A DNA stretch of 34,732 nucleotides from Candidatus Dormiibacter inghamiae (lineage in GTDB: Bacteria > Chloroflexota > Dormibacteria > Dormibacterales > Dormibacteraceae): the NCBI GenBank assembly GCA_016464825.1, contig JAEKNQ010000003.1:1-34732 (forward strand). Direction: 5' to 3'. The notes below the pieces were generated by a model. The model searched no databases. It saw nothing but the letters and a program-made list of their open reading frames with translations, and was not told where the DNA came from. Below are positions 7,446 through 14,597 of the stretch, piece after piece. Numbering within the stretch: the stretch's first letter is position 1; every line of letters starts with the position of its first letter. Position numbers and translations under genes: made by a program.

Positions 7446-8042
7446 CTAGACCGGCGGCCCTCGGGAAAAGCTGGCGCCCGGGCGGCGACCGGGTAAGCCG
7501 ACGACCTGAGTCTCGGCCACCAGGAGCCAGCCCGGCAGCGGCTGGGGCGCACGGAACGGAGGCGTTGTGCCCAGCGCTGCCAACGCCGGACCAAGCCGGC
7601 GCGAGAGCCAGCGCAGCACCAGCGCCGCCGCCAGCGCCACCGACTGCTGGGCCAGCAGTCCGGCGGCCAGGGCCCGGCTGCCCGGCAGAGCGCCGGCTTC
7701 CAGCGTCTCCTGGACGAGGAACACGCTGACCTGGAGCAGCAAGAGAGAGCTGAACAGCAGCGGCAGCGACCAGCCCGGACCGTGGGCTCTGCCTCCGCTC
7801 TGAAGCCGCGCCAGCGCGACGATCGTCAGGCTGACCAGGAGGAGGGCGGCCAGGCTGCCACCGACTAGGTGAATTGCGGCCGGAAAGTAGGTGTGGCTGC
7901 CAGCCGCCGGCACCTGCCAGCCGTATGCAAGCAGATGGCCCAGCTGGGCCAGCAGCACCGCCAAGCCGGCCACCAGCAGGGCGACCGACCAGCGTCGCCG
8001 GAGCCGCAGCTGGGTGGACTCCAACATCCTTACCGCCAGCAT
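7446..8042 (-). CDS. Membrane protein in the cupredoxin operon, unknown function
   Basis: A 198-aa protein with about four hydrophobic segments (roughly residues 18-40, 55-83, 90-113 and 125-145) and a Pro/Gly-rich C-terminus. I do not recognise a named family. It is the first gene of a three-gene set on this strand: this protein, the cupredoxin-like lipoprotein (68 bp downstream) and the polytopic membrane protein. The start could be ATG 8042 or ATG 8027; a GTAAGG stretch just before the second and a TATGCT hexamer overlapping the first make 8027 slightly more plausible. Conserved pairing of such small membrane proteins with cupredoxins suggests a shared complex, which I infer only from the operon. 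Confidence 0.6.
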   Translation of the reverse strand: MLAVRMLESTQLRLRRRWSVALLVAGLAVLLAQLGHLLAYGWQVPAAGSHTYFPAAIHLVGGSLAALLLVSLTIVALARLQSGGRAHGPGWSLPLLFSSLLLLQVSVFLVQETLEAGALPGSRALAAGLLAQQSVALAAALVLRWLSRRLGPALAALGTTPPFRAPQPLPGWLLVAETQVVGLPGRRPGASFSRGPPV

Positions 8043-8145
8043 AAGCAGCGACCACGGGGGTGGCCGGGCGGCGGATTGTCTCGGGCTGGCGGACTGCAGC
8101 GGTGCACTTAGTGCGGTGTGCGCTCAGTCGACATGATCCTTGCCC

Positions 8146-8195
8146 GCCGCCTTTGACGGCTGTGGGTGGGGCCGCTGGTCATAGACAAAGGCGGC
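8146..8195. promoter_or_regulatory. 10-bp inverted repeat upstream of the LysR gene
   Basis: GCCGCCTTTG (8146-8155) and CAAAGGCGGC (8186-8195) are perfect inverted repeats separated by 30 bp. They lie 26 bp before the LysR gene, within the 178-bp gap to the divergent membrane-protein gene. This is a plausible site for LysR autoregulation, since LysR proteins bind dyad sites in divergent promoter regions. No binding is proven. Confidence 0.4.
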
Positions 8196-8220
8196 CAACC
8201 TGCGCTATCTCTTATCCCGC

Positions 8221-9114
8221 ATGGTTCTAGTTCAGGTTGAGGGCTTCCTGCAGGTGGCACGGCTGGGCAGCGTCAGCCGCGCCGCCGAGGTTCTCCACGT
8301 GACCCAACCCACGCTCACCGCCCGCCTGCACGGCTTGGAGCAGGAGCTCGGCAGCAAGCTCTTTGTTCGCACTCGCTACGGGATGCGGCTGAGCGACGCC
8401 GGTCGGGCCTATCTGCCTCACGCCGAGCGAATGGTGGGGGCGATGCGCAGCGGCCGCCGCGCGGTGGAAGAGCTGGCCAGCGCGGTTGCTGGCCAGCTCC
8501 ATCTGGCCGCCGCTCCGGCTGTCAGCACCTACATCCTGCCCTCAGTGCTGGAGAGGTTCGCGGCCCTCCATCCCCGGGTCGAGGTGATGGTGAAGACAGG
8601 CCATTCCGAGGACGTGCTCCGGATGGTGCTGAACGATCTGGCCTCGGTCGGCCTGGGCCGGGCGCTGCAGCATCCCGACGTCGTGGCCAAACCCTTTCAC
8701 GAAGAGGAACTGGTGTTGGTGGTGAGGCCCGGTCATCGCTTCGCAACCCGTTTCCGCGTCTCACTCGCTGACGTGGGCAACGAGGAAGTCATCATGTTCG
8801 ACCGCACCTCCAGCTACTACGAGATCACTCAGGCGGCGTTCGCCACGGCCGGAGTAAGCCTGCGCGGGTTCATGGAGCTTGACAACATCGAGGCGGCGAA
8901 GAAGATGGTGGAGCGCGGCCTCGGCGTCAGCCTGCTGCCGGCCACCGCCGTGGCGAAAGAGGTGGCTGGAGGCGAGCTCCTCCGCGTCGAGCTGAGCGGC
9001 GGCCCTCCCCTGCGCCGACCACTTGTGGCGATGCGGCGGCGAGACTCGGGACCGCCCTCAGGTATCACCGCAGCCTTCTTGGAACTGCTGCACAGCTGGC
9101 AGCCTGAAAGCTAG
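8221..9114 (+). CDS. LysR-family transcriptional regulator
   Basis: A 297-aa LTTR of normal length. The N-terminal winged helix-turn-helix is clear (FLQVARLGSVSRAAEVLHVT then QPTLTARLHGLEQELGSKLF), followed by the effector-binding periplasmic-protein-like domain from about residue 90. The linker helix carries RMVGAMRSGRRAVEEL. ATG 8221 begins directly at the HTH, so no upstream extension is expected. The isocitrate lyase gene starts 172 bp downstream in the same direction; LysR control of that gene or of the divergent membrane cluster is possible. The effector is unknown. A hairpin follows the gene at 9189-9208. Confidence 0.93.
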   Translation: MVLVQVEGFLQVARLGSVSRAAEVLHVTQPTLTARLHGLEQELGSKLFVRTRYGMRLSDAGRAYLPHAERMVGAMRSGRRAVEELASAVAGQLHLAAAPAVSTYILPSVLERFAALHPRVEVMVKTGHSEDVLRMVLNDLASVGLGRALQHPDVVAKPFHEEELVLVVRPGHRFATRFRVSLADVGNEEVIMFDRTSSYYEITQAAFATAGVSLRGFMELDNIEAAKKMVERGLGVSLLPATAVAKEVAGGELLRVELSGGPPLRRPLVAMRRRDSGPPSGITAAFLELLHSWQPES

Positions 9115-9188
9115 GTATAGCAAGCTTTGATGGCTAGATCCGATCATCCTCGCGCGGCGCATATCTGCGTCTGTTACGGTGCCGAAAG

Positions 9189-9208
9189 GAGAGCCAGATC
9201 CGGCTCTC
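9189..9208 (+). terminator. Hairpin with short T-rich tail after the LysR gene
   Basis: GAGAGCC and GGCTCTC form a perfect 7-bp stem around AGATCC, followed by TCTTT. It could terminate the LysR transcript or act as an attenuator in the leader of the isocitrate lyase gene. Confidence 0.5.
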
Positions 9209-9227
9209 TCTTTGCCGACGCCGGGCC

Positions 9228-9255
9228 GGGTGCAACCATCCTGGTGTCCGCACCC
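9228..9255 (+). other. Stem-loop in the isocitrate lyase 5' leader
   Basis: GGGTGC pairs with GCACCC, and inside it ACCA pairs with TGGT, giving a two-tier hairpin about 30 nt before the start codon and upstream of the GAGGAG ribosome site. A regulatory role is speculative. Confidence 0.3.
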
Positions 9256-9286
9256 CGGATCGCCCAGCAACGTAGAGGAGATGCAG

Positions 9287-10414
9287 ATGCGCCTCGTTGA
9301 CACCCCGCTATTACCGCCCGGATTTCAGATCCCCGACACGCGGTTCATCCATCCCTCGCTGGTCCTGCGCCAGAAGATGGCGAGGCAGCCATACGTCTTC
9401 GGCCCCGGCATCTTCGATCCCCACGGGGCCGAGCTGGTCATGTATCACTGCCTGGACGCCGTCTACCTCAGCGGTTACTCCTTTGCGATCGGGCATCTCG
9501 GCACCACCGACATGGATCTCTACTCCAGCGTCGAGATCGCTGATGGTGCGCGGCGGATAGTCAGCGCGCTGCGGAAGTTCCAGCTGACGATGGCGGTGGG
9601 CGATCCCGGCCAGGAGGTGCCTCCTCGTCACCTGGAGATCCCGCCAGTGGTGGCCGATATGGATGTTGGCTACGGCAATGTGTTCAATGTCCAGCGCACC
9701 ACCGAGCTTTATGTCAACGCAGGCCTGGCCGCGGCTCATATCGAAGACCAGGTGATGCCGAAGCGCTGCGGTCATATCGCCGGCAAGGCGCTGGTGCCGG
9801 CAACGGAGTTCGTCGCCAAACTGAAGATGGCCCGAGCGGTGGCTGACGATCTCGGCAACAAGGATTTTGTGCTCATTGCCCGGACCGATGGTGTCTCCGC
9901 CACCGACGCGCCGGAAACTACGCGCGGCATCGAGCTGGCGATCGAGCGCGGTCTCCGCTATCTCGACAGCGGCGTCCCGGACCTGCTCTGGTGCGAATTC
10001 CCCACAGCAGAGCGGGGGCCGACGCAATACTTCCACGAGCAGATCCAAAAGCGCTTCCCCGAGGCGCGCTTCGCCTTCAACTACTCCTCCTCGTTCAAGT
10101 GGTTCAACGAGCGAGAGCCCATGACCTGGACGGAGCTGAGCCAGATGGGGGTCAAGTTCATCTTCATCACCCTGGCCGCCCAGCACGCCATGGGCTTGGG
10201 CATGAGCCGCCTGCTGGAGGCCCTGAAGGAGCAGCAGCAGAACGGCTACATCGAGCTGCAGAAACAGGAATGGGCAGGCGGTGACGATGTGCCCACCCGC
10301 AGTCACCACCTCTTCAGCGGTGTCCCCTATCACCACCACCTGGGCGAGGAACTGGGCACTGCGCGCTTTGGGTCTGGCGTCGACCAGGGGCTGGAGTTGG
10401 CGAAGATCGTCTAG
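9287..10414 (+). CDS. aceA: Isocitrate lyase family protein
   Basis: A 375-aa ICL/PEP-mutase superfamily TIM barrel. The catalytic loop reads KRCGH at 159-163, a conservative variant of the isocitrate lyase KKCGH signature. Supporting motifs are VADMDVGYGN, HIEDQ before the loop, and VLIARTDGVSATDA after it. Isocitrate lyase cleaves isocitrate to glyoxylate and succinate in the glyoxylate shunt. It is shorter than E. coli AceA (434 aa), and no malate synthase is in the window, so related lyase activities (for example methylisocitrate) are not fully excluded. ATG 9287 has GAGGAG six bases upstream; ATG 9281 and a GTG at 9179 are less likely. The LysR gene just upstream may control it. Confidence 0.82.
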   Translation: MRLVDTPLLPPGFQIPDTRFIHPSLVLRQKMARQPYVFGPGIFDPHGAELVMYHCLDAVYLSGYSFAIGHLGTTDMDLYSSVEIADGARRIVSALRKFQLTMAVGDPGQEVPPRHLEIPPVVADMDVGYGNVFNVQRTTELYVNAGLAAAHIEDQVMPKRCGHIAGKALVPATEFVAKLKMARAVADDLGNKDFVLIARTDGVSATDAPETTRGIELAIERGLRYLDSGVPDLLWCEFPTAERGPTQYFHEQIQKRFPEARFAFNYSSSFKWFNEREPMTWTELSQMGVKFIFITLAAQHAMGLGMSRLLEALKEQQQNGYIELQKQEWAGGDDVPTRSHHLFSGVPYHHHLGEELGTARFGSGVDQGLELAKIV

Positions 10415-10552
10415 TCCGACCGAGGCGCTCGGCCGTCAGCTTCCCGGAGATGGTGGGCCGACAACCACGCACTGCTCGGCAGCCTGCCAGACCTCCAAGT
10501 CAACGTCGAGAGCATCGTCGGAGACATCGCGTCCGGCCGAGATGGCCGTTGA
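10415..10552 (+). pseudogene. Possible truncated antitoxin frame upstream of vapC
   Basis: A frame open from the isocitrate lyase stop ends in TGA at 10550-10552, overlapping the VapC start codon (TTGA), as in many toxin-antitoxin operons. Its end, LLGSLPDLQVNVESIVGDIA plus a short basic tail, has the look of an antitoxin C-terminus. There is no ATG, GTG or TTG start, so it seems to have lost its DNA-binding half or to be non-coding. Low confidence. Confidence 0.3.
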
Positions 10553-10932
10553 TAGTAGTCGACGCGTCAGTTGCAGTGTCGGCGCTTCTCAACGAGGGAG
10601 TAGCTCGGGATCTGCTTCAGCGGCAGCACGTCCATGTGCCCCACCTCATCGATTCGGAGGTCGTGAGCGGACTTCGGGGTCGGGTGCTCGGCCGGAGGAT
10701 CACCGCGGAAAACGGCCGGACCGCTTTGCGCGCTTGGAGCAGGCTGGGAGTAATCCGCTATCCCTTGGTCGGGCTCTTGGAGCGCATTTGGGAACTGCGA
10801 GAGAACGCCTCCGCCTACGACGCCGGATACGTGGCGCTCGCCGAAGACCTTGGCTGCTCGCTCGTAACCGCGGATTCGCGGCTGGCGCGGCGCTCAGGCC
10901 TCCGGTGCTCTGTCACAGTGGTTCCCAACTAG
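10549..10932 (+). CDS. VapC-type PIN-domain ribonuclease toxin
   Basis: A 127-aa PIN-domain protein with the four acidic residues expected of a metal-dependent ribonuclease: Asp5 (IVVDASV), Glu37 (DSEVVSGL), Asp91 (AYDAGYVALAE) and Asp109 (TADSRLA). VapC toxins cleave tRNA or rRNA and are normally neutralised by a VapB antitoxin encoded upstream. TTG 10549 begins right at the first beta-strand; the longer open frame from 10450 adds an Arg-rich tail without family support. An intact antitoxin gene is missing, although an upstream frame ends in a TTGA overlap. The toxin may be orphan, or controlled by an antitoxin elsewhere. Confidence 0.82.
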   Translation: MIVVDASVAVSALLNEGVARDLLQRQHVHVPHLIDSEVVSGLRGRVLGRRITAENGRTALRAWSRLGVIRYPLVGLLERIWELRENASAYDAGYVALAEDLGCSLVTADSRLARRSGLRCSVTVVPN

Positions 10933-10981
10933 CCACACTGAGCGCACACCTACGCCTACAGCACGCCGAAAAGCCCAACAA

Positions 10982-11009
10982 AGAGGCCGCCCTCTGCAGG
11001 GTGGCCTCT
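10982..11009. terminator. Strong hairpin terminator after vapC
   Basis: AGAGGCCGCCC and GGGTGGCCTCT form an 11-bp stem with one G-T wobble and a 6-nt loop, followed by ATTTG. It is placed to end the vapC transcript and could also serve the opposite strand (the A-rich stretch before it), where the Hsp20 remnant ends 26 bp away. Confidence 0.65.
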
Positions 11010-11034
11010 ATTTGAAAACTTACGGTGTATTGGA

Positions 11035-11214
11035 TCAGGACTTGGTGGACGCCGTGGAGCCGAGCTTCCTCTGGCTCTCAGTTCTGCCGACGCTGATCTT
11101 GACAGGCTGGGCCTTGGGCGCGATGGGCACCGCAACCGTCAGAACGCCGTTATCGAAGCTGGCATCTTGGCGTCGCGACAGCGCCCGACGACAGTGCTTT
11201 CCGAGGCCAGACAT
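11035..11214 (-). pseudogene. Remnant of a small heat-shock protein (Hsp20/alpha-crystallin)
   Basis: Read on the minus strand, the last ~45 codons give ASFDNGVLTVAVPIAPKAQP, which matches the C-terminal end of Hsp20 proteins (the xASFDNGVLTVxVP motif). The tail RTESQRKLGSTASTKS follows, with a stop at 11035. The alpha-crystallin domain that should precede it is missing: only a short Arg-rich stretch back to an ATG at 11214 is open in this frame, and another frame there shows a possible VDA-K-like continuation, suggesting a frameshift and deletion. Complete Hsp20 proteins are about 140-160 aa. I read it as a decayed gene in an accessory patch, not a functional chaperone. Confidence 0.6.
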
Positions 11215-11219
11215 TGGTC

Positions 11220-11375
11220 GTGCTCTATGACGATCAGTTCTCAGGCACTGGCGGATTCCTCCTGGTCGTTGCGATCGCCGGCCTTGCGTTCGGAGCGCTG
11301 CTGCTGGGCAGCGGCTTGACGCTGTTGATTGTCGTCCTGATCGTCAGGCGGCGGCCGAGCCGGTCGGCAGCCTGA
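11220..11375 (+). CDS. Doubtful small membrane ORF
   Basis: From GTG 11220, 51 residues include one long hydrophobic segment (FLLVVAIAGLAFGALLLGSG then LTLLIVVLIV) ending in RRRPSRSAA. The same frame stays open upstream to about 11165 without an ATG, so it may be the end of a truncated membrane protein. No family is recognised and no ribosome site is clear. It sits next to the Hsp20 remnant, in the only stretch (10933-11383) without an intact confident gene. Confidence 0.3.
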   Translation: MLYDDQFSGTGGFLLVVAIAGLAFGALLLGSGLTLLIVVLIVRRRPSRSAA

Positions 11376-11383
11376 GCCCGGTG

Positions 11384-12136
11384 TTAGCGCGCCGCCATCC
11401 GTAGCGCGCCATCCAGCCGGATCGTCTCGCCGTTCAGCATCTGGTTGGCCACTATGTGGCAGGCGAGGTCGGCGTACTCGCGCGGCTGACCCATGCGCTT
11501 GGGGTGCGGGATCTCCTCCGCCAGAGCCTGCCGGAAACGCTCGTCCAGCCCAGCCAGCAAAGGCGTGTCAAAGGTGCCTGGCGCGATTGTGCAGACCCGA
11601 ATCAGCTGGCTGGCCAGATCCCGAGCCGCGGTGATGGTGAGGGACACGATTCCGCCCTTCGAAGCGCTGTAGGCGGCCTGGCCGACCTGGCCCTCGTAGG
11701 CAGCAATGGAGGCTGTGTTGATGATGACGCCGCGCTCCTCGTTGGCGGGTTCCAGCTGCGTCATCCGGTGAGCCGCCAGCCTGAGCGCGTTGAAGGTGCC
11801 CACGAGGTTGACGTCGATCACCCGTTGGAAGTCCGCCAGAGGCATCGGCCCCTGCCTGCCTACGATCCGGGCGCCCGGTCCGATCCCAGCGCAGTTGACC
11901 AGGATGCGGAGATCGCCCGCCGCCTCCACCGCTCGCTGAACGTCAGCTTCGTTGCACACGTCTCCAGGGACAAACGTGACCCCACCTGGGAGCTCCTGCG
12001 CCAGGCGCTCGCCGTCTGAAGTGGGCAGGTCGAAGATGACCACCCGAGCCTCGCGCTCGATCAGCGCCTGCACCGTCGCCAGCCCCAGGCCCGAGGCTCC
12101 TCCTGTCACCAGAGCGTCCTTGCCGAGAATCTCCAT
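11384..12136 (-). CDS. SDR-family dehydrogenase (3-hydroxyacyl-CoA dehydrogenase type 2-like)
   Basis: A 250-aa classical short-chain dehydrogenase. The nucleotide-binding motif TGGASGLG is at 11-18 and Asp36 (VVIFDLP) suggests NAD preference. NCAG is at 81-84, and the catalytic Ser143, Tyr156 and Lys160 (YSASK) are in place. The pattern IAPGTFDTPLL and the C-terminal LNGETIRLDGALRM are close to HSD17B10/type-2 3-hydroxyacyl-CoA dehydrogenases, which act in fatty-acid or branched-chain acyl-CoA oxidation; the true substrate is not determined by sequence. ATG 12136 lies 8 nt after a TATGCT -10 hexamer (plus 12145-12150), suggesting a (near) leaderless mRNA. It stands alone. Confidence 0.88.
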   Translation of the reverse strand: MEILGKDALVTGGASGLGLATVQALIEREARVVIFDLPTSDGERLAQELPGGVTFVPGDVCNEADVQRAVEAAGDLRILVNCAGIGPGARIVGRQGPMPLADFQRVIDVNLVGTFNALRLAAHRMTQLEPANEERGVIINTASIAAYEGQVGQAAYSASKGGIVSLTITAARDLASQLIRVCTIAPGTFDTPLLAGLDERFRQALAEEIPHPKRMGQPREYADLACHIVANQMLNGETIRLDGALRMAAR

Positions 12137-12214
12137 GGCCGGAAAGCATAGCCGTGACCAAGCTACCCGCCGGGCGCGCGGGAAGGCCGTGGCTGGGCGA
12201 AGGCGGCGGATCCG

Positions 12215-12691
12215 CTACGCCGCGGGTGGTGGCAAGTAACGGGCGGCGGTGAGTCTGCCACCTGCGAGATCGAGAAGCCAGGTCCCGCCCTTTTCGAACC
12301 GCACAGCGTCGCGCTTAGCCAGGCCGGAGCGCAGCAGCTCCTCGCAGACCAGCGCCATCACGTCGCCGTGGGTGCAGCAGACCACGGCCCCCGCCCGGAA
12401 TCCGCCGAAAAGCCGCAGCACCTGCTCCAGCGAGGCGCCCTCCACCAGCGCTCCTTCATCCTCCACCGCCAACCGGCACGCCTGCGCCAGCGGCTCGACT
12501 GTCTGCGTGCAGCGCAGGTAGCCGCTGGAAAGGATGCGGCCGACGTCGACTATTCCGAGCGTCTGGAGCAACCCCTCCGCCTGGCGCCGACCGCGGGCAC
12601 TGAGCGGGCGCAGCCGATCGTCCCCGCGCCAGGCGGAACGCTGGCCCGCGTGCGCGTGCCGGATGAGCGCCACCTGGACCAGCCTTGTCAA
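12215..12691 (-). CDS. Histidine phosphatase (SixA/RHG family)
   Basis: A 158-aa histidine-phosphatase-superfamily protein. The N-terminal LIRHAHAG carries the RH(G/A) catalytic histidine, SSGYLRCTQTVEPLA contains the second conserved arginine region, and CCTHGDVMALV the C-terminal catalytic His. The length fits SixA-type phosphohistidine phosphatases. In mycobacterial MutT1 the same domain is fused behind a Nudix domain; here it is a separate gene whose TTG start overlaps the Nudix stop by 4 nt (TTGA). It is the last gene of the ppk1 operon. The substrate may be a phosphoprotein or a nucleotide product. Confidence 0.85.
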   Translation of the reverse strand: MTRLVQVALIRHAHAGQRSAWRGDDRLRPLSARGRRQAEGLLQTLGIVDVGRILSSGYLRCTQTVEPLAQACRLAVEDEGALVEGASLEQVLRLFGGFRAGAVVCCTHGDVMALVCEELLRSGLAKRDAVRFEKGGTWLLDLAGGRLTAARYLPPPAA

Positions 12692-13110
12692 GGCAGGTCC
12701 TGGCTCAGCACAAGTGCCCGATCAACCGGATAGCTCAGCAGGGCGGCCGCCTCCTCCTGGGTCAGCCAGCGGAGCTGGTCCACCTCCCGGTTGGCCAGAA
12801 AGCGGCCCTGCCGCACGACCATCGACCAATAGAGGACGACCTTGTCCCGTCCCCGCCGGTCCTTGTAGGCAGTGCAGCCGAGGGGCTTGACGAGTTCGCA
12901 CCTGAGCCCCGTTTCCTCCCAGACCTCACGCAGCGCGGCTTGCTCGGCCGATTCATCTCCGTCCACCTTGCCCTTGGGCAGCGTCCAGTCGTCCTGCTCG
13001 GGCCGATGGACGACTGCAAGCTCGGTGAGACCACCTGGCCCGGGCCGGCACACCACGCCGCCGGCCGCCTGGATGTGGCTGGTCAGCAGGGCGGTCAAGC
13101 CTTGAGCCAC
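12688..13110 (-). CDS. Nudix hydrolase (MutT1-like N-domain)
   Basis: A 140-aa Nudix hydrolase. The Nudix box is intact: GKVDGDESAEQAALREVWEETG, followed by LRCELVK, matching Gx5Ex7REUxEExGU. It begins with IQAAGGVVCRPGPGGLTELAV, the usual first strands, and the PEQDDWTLPKGK entry to the box resembles MutT1 and diadenosine-polyphosphate hydrolases. Likely substrates are 8-oxo-dGTP or ApnA-type dinucleotides. GTG 13110 overlaps the CYTH-CHAD stop by 16 nt, and the downstream phosphatase overlaps this stop, so the three genes are translationally coupled. Location in a polyphosphate operon hints at poly- or dinucleotide phosphate metabolism. Confidence 0.9.
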   Translation of the reverse strand: MAQGLTALLTSHIQAAGGVVCRPGPGGLTELAVVHRPEQDDWTLPKGKVDGDESAEQAALREVWEETGLRCELVKPLGCTAYKDRRGRDKVVLYWSMVVRQGRFLANREVDQLRWLTQEEAAALLSYPVDRALVLSQDLP

Positions 13111-14597
13111 GCTCTCAACTTGGGCCTATCGAGCCGCCGCCAAACCTTGGGCCACGCCGCCCGGGCCTTCTCCGCCTCCACCAGCTCCCGCGCCGCCAGC
13201 TCGCCGGCAGCGAATGCGCGGCGGCCGGCGCCCGCCTGGCTCCGGAGCCACCGGCTGGCTGTGACGCAGTCCTGGTGCTCGCCCAGCACTGTCTGCAGCG
13301 CCGCCACCGCTCGGGCAAACCGCTCGGCTGCAGGACCGGCCGCGGGAGCCACCGCCTCAGCGGCGTAGCGGGCGCGCTTGGCCAAGATGCGGCAGGCATG
13401 CAGGTCCTCGTTCGGCGATTCCGCTTGGAGCTTCCGCATCTTGGCCCGGAGTTCCTCCCACGGCTTCAACGCCAGTGCCGGCAGCACCGTGACCGCCGGG
13501 ATCTTGTGCTGCCCCGACAGAAGGGGCGAATCAGCAGCCGCCACCAGCCTTTCCAGGAGGTCGGCATACCTCTTGCCGGCCAGCGTCGTCCGCAGCGCTG
13601 TGCGGCTCTCCTCGACAGCGCCAGCCAGCCGAGCGCAGATCGACTCCCCAGCCTTCCGATCCTCGGCCGGCAGGTGAGCGAGGTGGCCCTGCAGGCGCTC
13701 GAGCAGCACCTCTTGGTCGCGGACGGCTCCCAGCTCGTCGGCCGCCCAGGCCAGCTCGTCCCGCAGTGCATCCGCCCAATCTCGGTCCAGAAGTGGCCGG
13801 AAGGTTCGTAGGTGGCTGCGCAGGCGGCGGGTACCCACCCGCGCCTGGTGCACATCCTCCGGTCGCCCGGCCAAGCGGATGCCGAGATCATGCGAGAGGA
13901 CAAGGGTCACTGCCTCGGCCAGCGCCCGTCGCACCACCTCCCCCGCCGTCGGCTCGGGACCCAGCTCTGGCGGGGCGGCTTCCGGCGGCCGCTCGGCCGC
14001 TGGCCCGAGAGCCCTGACGTGCTTGGGCGTGGGGTCGGGCTCGCCGGCCCCGGCCGTGCGTAGGCGAGCCAGGAGCGACGGCAGGATCTCGTCGCCGCCG
14101 GGAAAGAGCTCCACCTCCACTTCCCTGAAGCGGGCAGCGACGCGGCGGCCGTCGAGTACCGACACCTCGTCGTCCACCACCTCCGCCAACCGCTGGCCGG
14201 CCCGCTCCAGCAGCACTCGACGCCGCCAGGTGGAAAGGCGTGCGACCGGCCGGAGCTCACCGCTGCGAACATAGCCCTGGAGCAGGTCGAGCGCACGCCG
14301 GGGGACTGTGCGAGCAGGTCCGCTGAAGTGCAGCTCCGGCCGCACCAGCAGCCCTTCGCTGGCCGACCCGGCCAGCTTCAGGGTCCAGCCGGCCCGCGCG
14401 CGATACCGCAGGCTCACTCCCCAGCGCGCCAGCCGCAGGTCAGCGGTGTCCCAGTAAGCCGTTTCCAGGCGAGCCTCCTGCTCGCCGGCCGCAGTGACCT
14501 CTTCCGTCGCCAGGTTGAGGTCCGGCAAGTTGAAGCCGGGAGCGGCGCTGAGCTTGACCTCGCGCTCGCTTGAGGGCTCGCGCTCAGCCTCCGCCAA
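13095..14597 (-). CDS. CYTH and CHAD domain polyphosphate-associated protein
   Basis: A 500-aa two-domain protein. The N-terminal CYTH (triphosphate tunnel) domain, about residues 10-200, starts with the signature EREVKL and contains AYWDTADLRLARWGVSLRYR and FREVEVELFPGG. The C-terminal CHAD domain, about 215-495, is alpha-helical and His/Arg-rich, with DVHQARVGTRRLRSHLRTFR and HACRILAKRARYAAE. CHAD domains bind polyphosphate, and CYTH domains act as tripolyphosphatases or related triphosphate enzymes. The gene overlaps the ppk1 stop by 14 nt and the Nudix start by 16 nt, firmly tying it to polyphosphate metabolism. No membrane segment or signal is seen. Confidence 0.93.
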   Translation of the reverse strand: MAEAEREPSSEREVKLSAAPGFNLPDLNLATEEVTAAGEQEARLETAYWDTADLRLARWGVSLRYRARAGWTLKLAGSASEGLLVRPELHFSGPARTVPRRALDLLQGYVRSGELRPVARLSTWRRRVLLERAGQRLAEVVDDEVSVLDGRRVAARFREVEVELFPGGDEILPSLLARLRTAGAGEPDPTPKHVRALGPAAERPPEAAPPELGPEPTAGEVVRRALAEAVTLVLSHDLGIRLAGRPEDVHQARVGTRRLRSHLRTFRPLLDRDWADALRDELAWAADELGAVRDQEVLLERLQGHLAHLPAEDRKAGESICARLAGAVEESRTALRTTLAGKRYADLLERLVAAADSPLLSGQHKIPAVTVLPALALKPWEELRAKMRKLQAESPNEDLHACRILAKRARYAAEAVAPAAGPAAERFARAVAALQTVLGEHQDCVTASRWLRSQAGAGRRAFAAGELAARELVEAEKARAAWPKVWRRLDRPKLRAWLKA

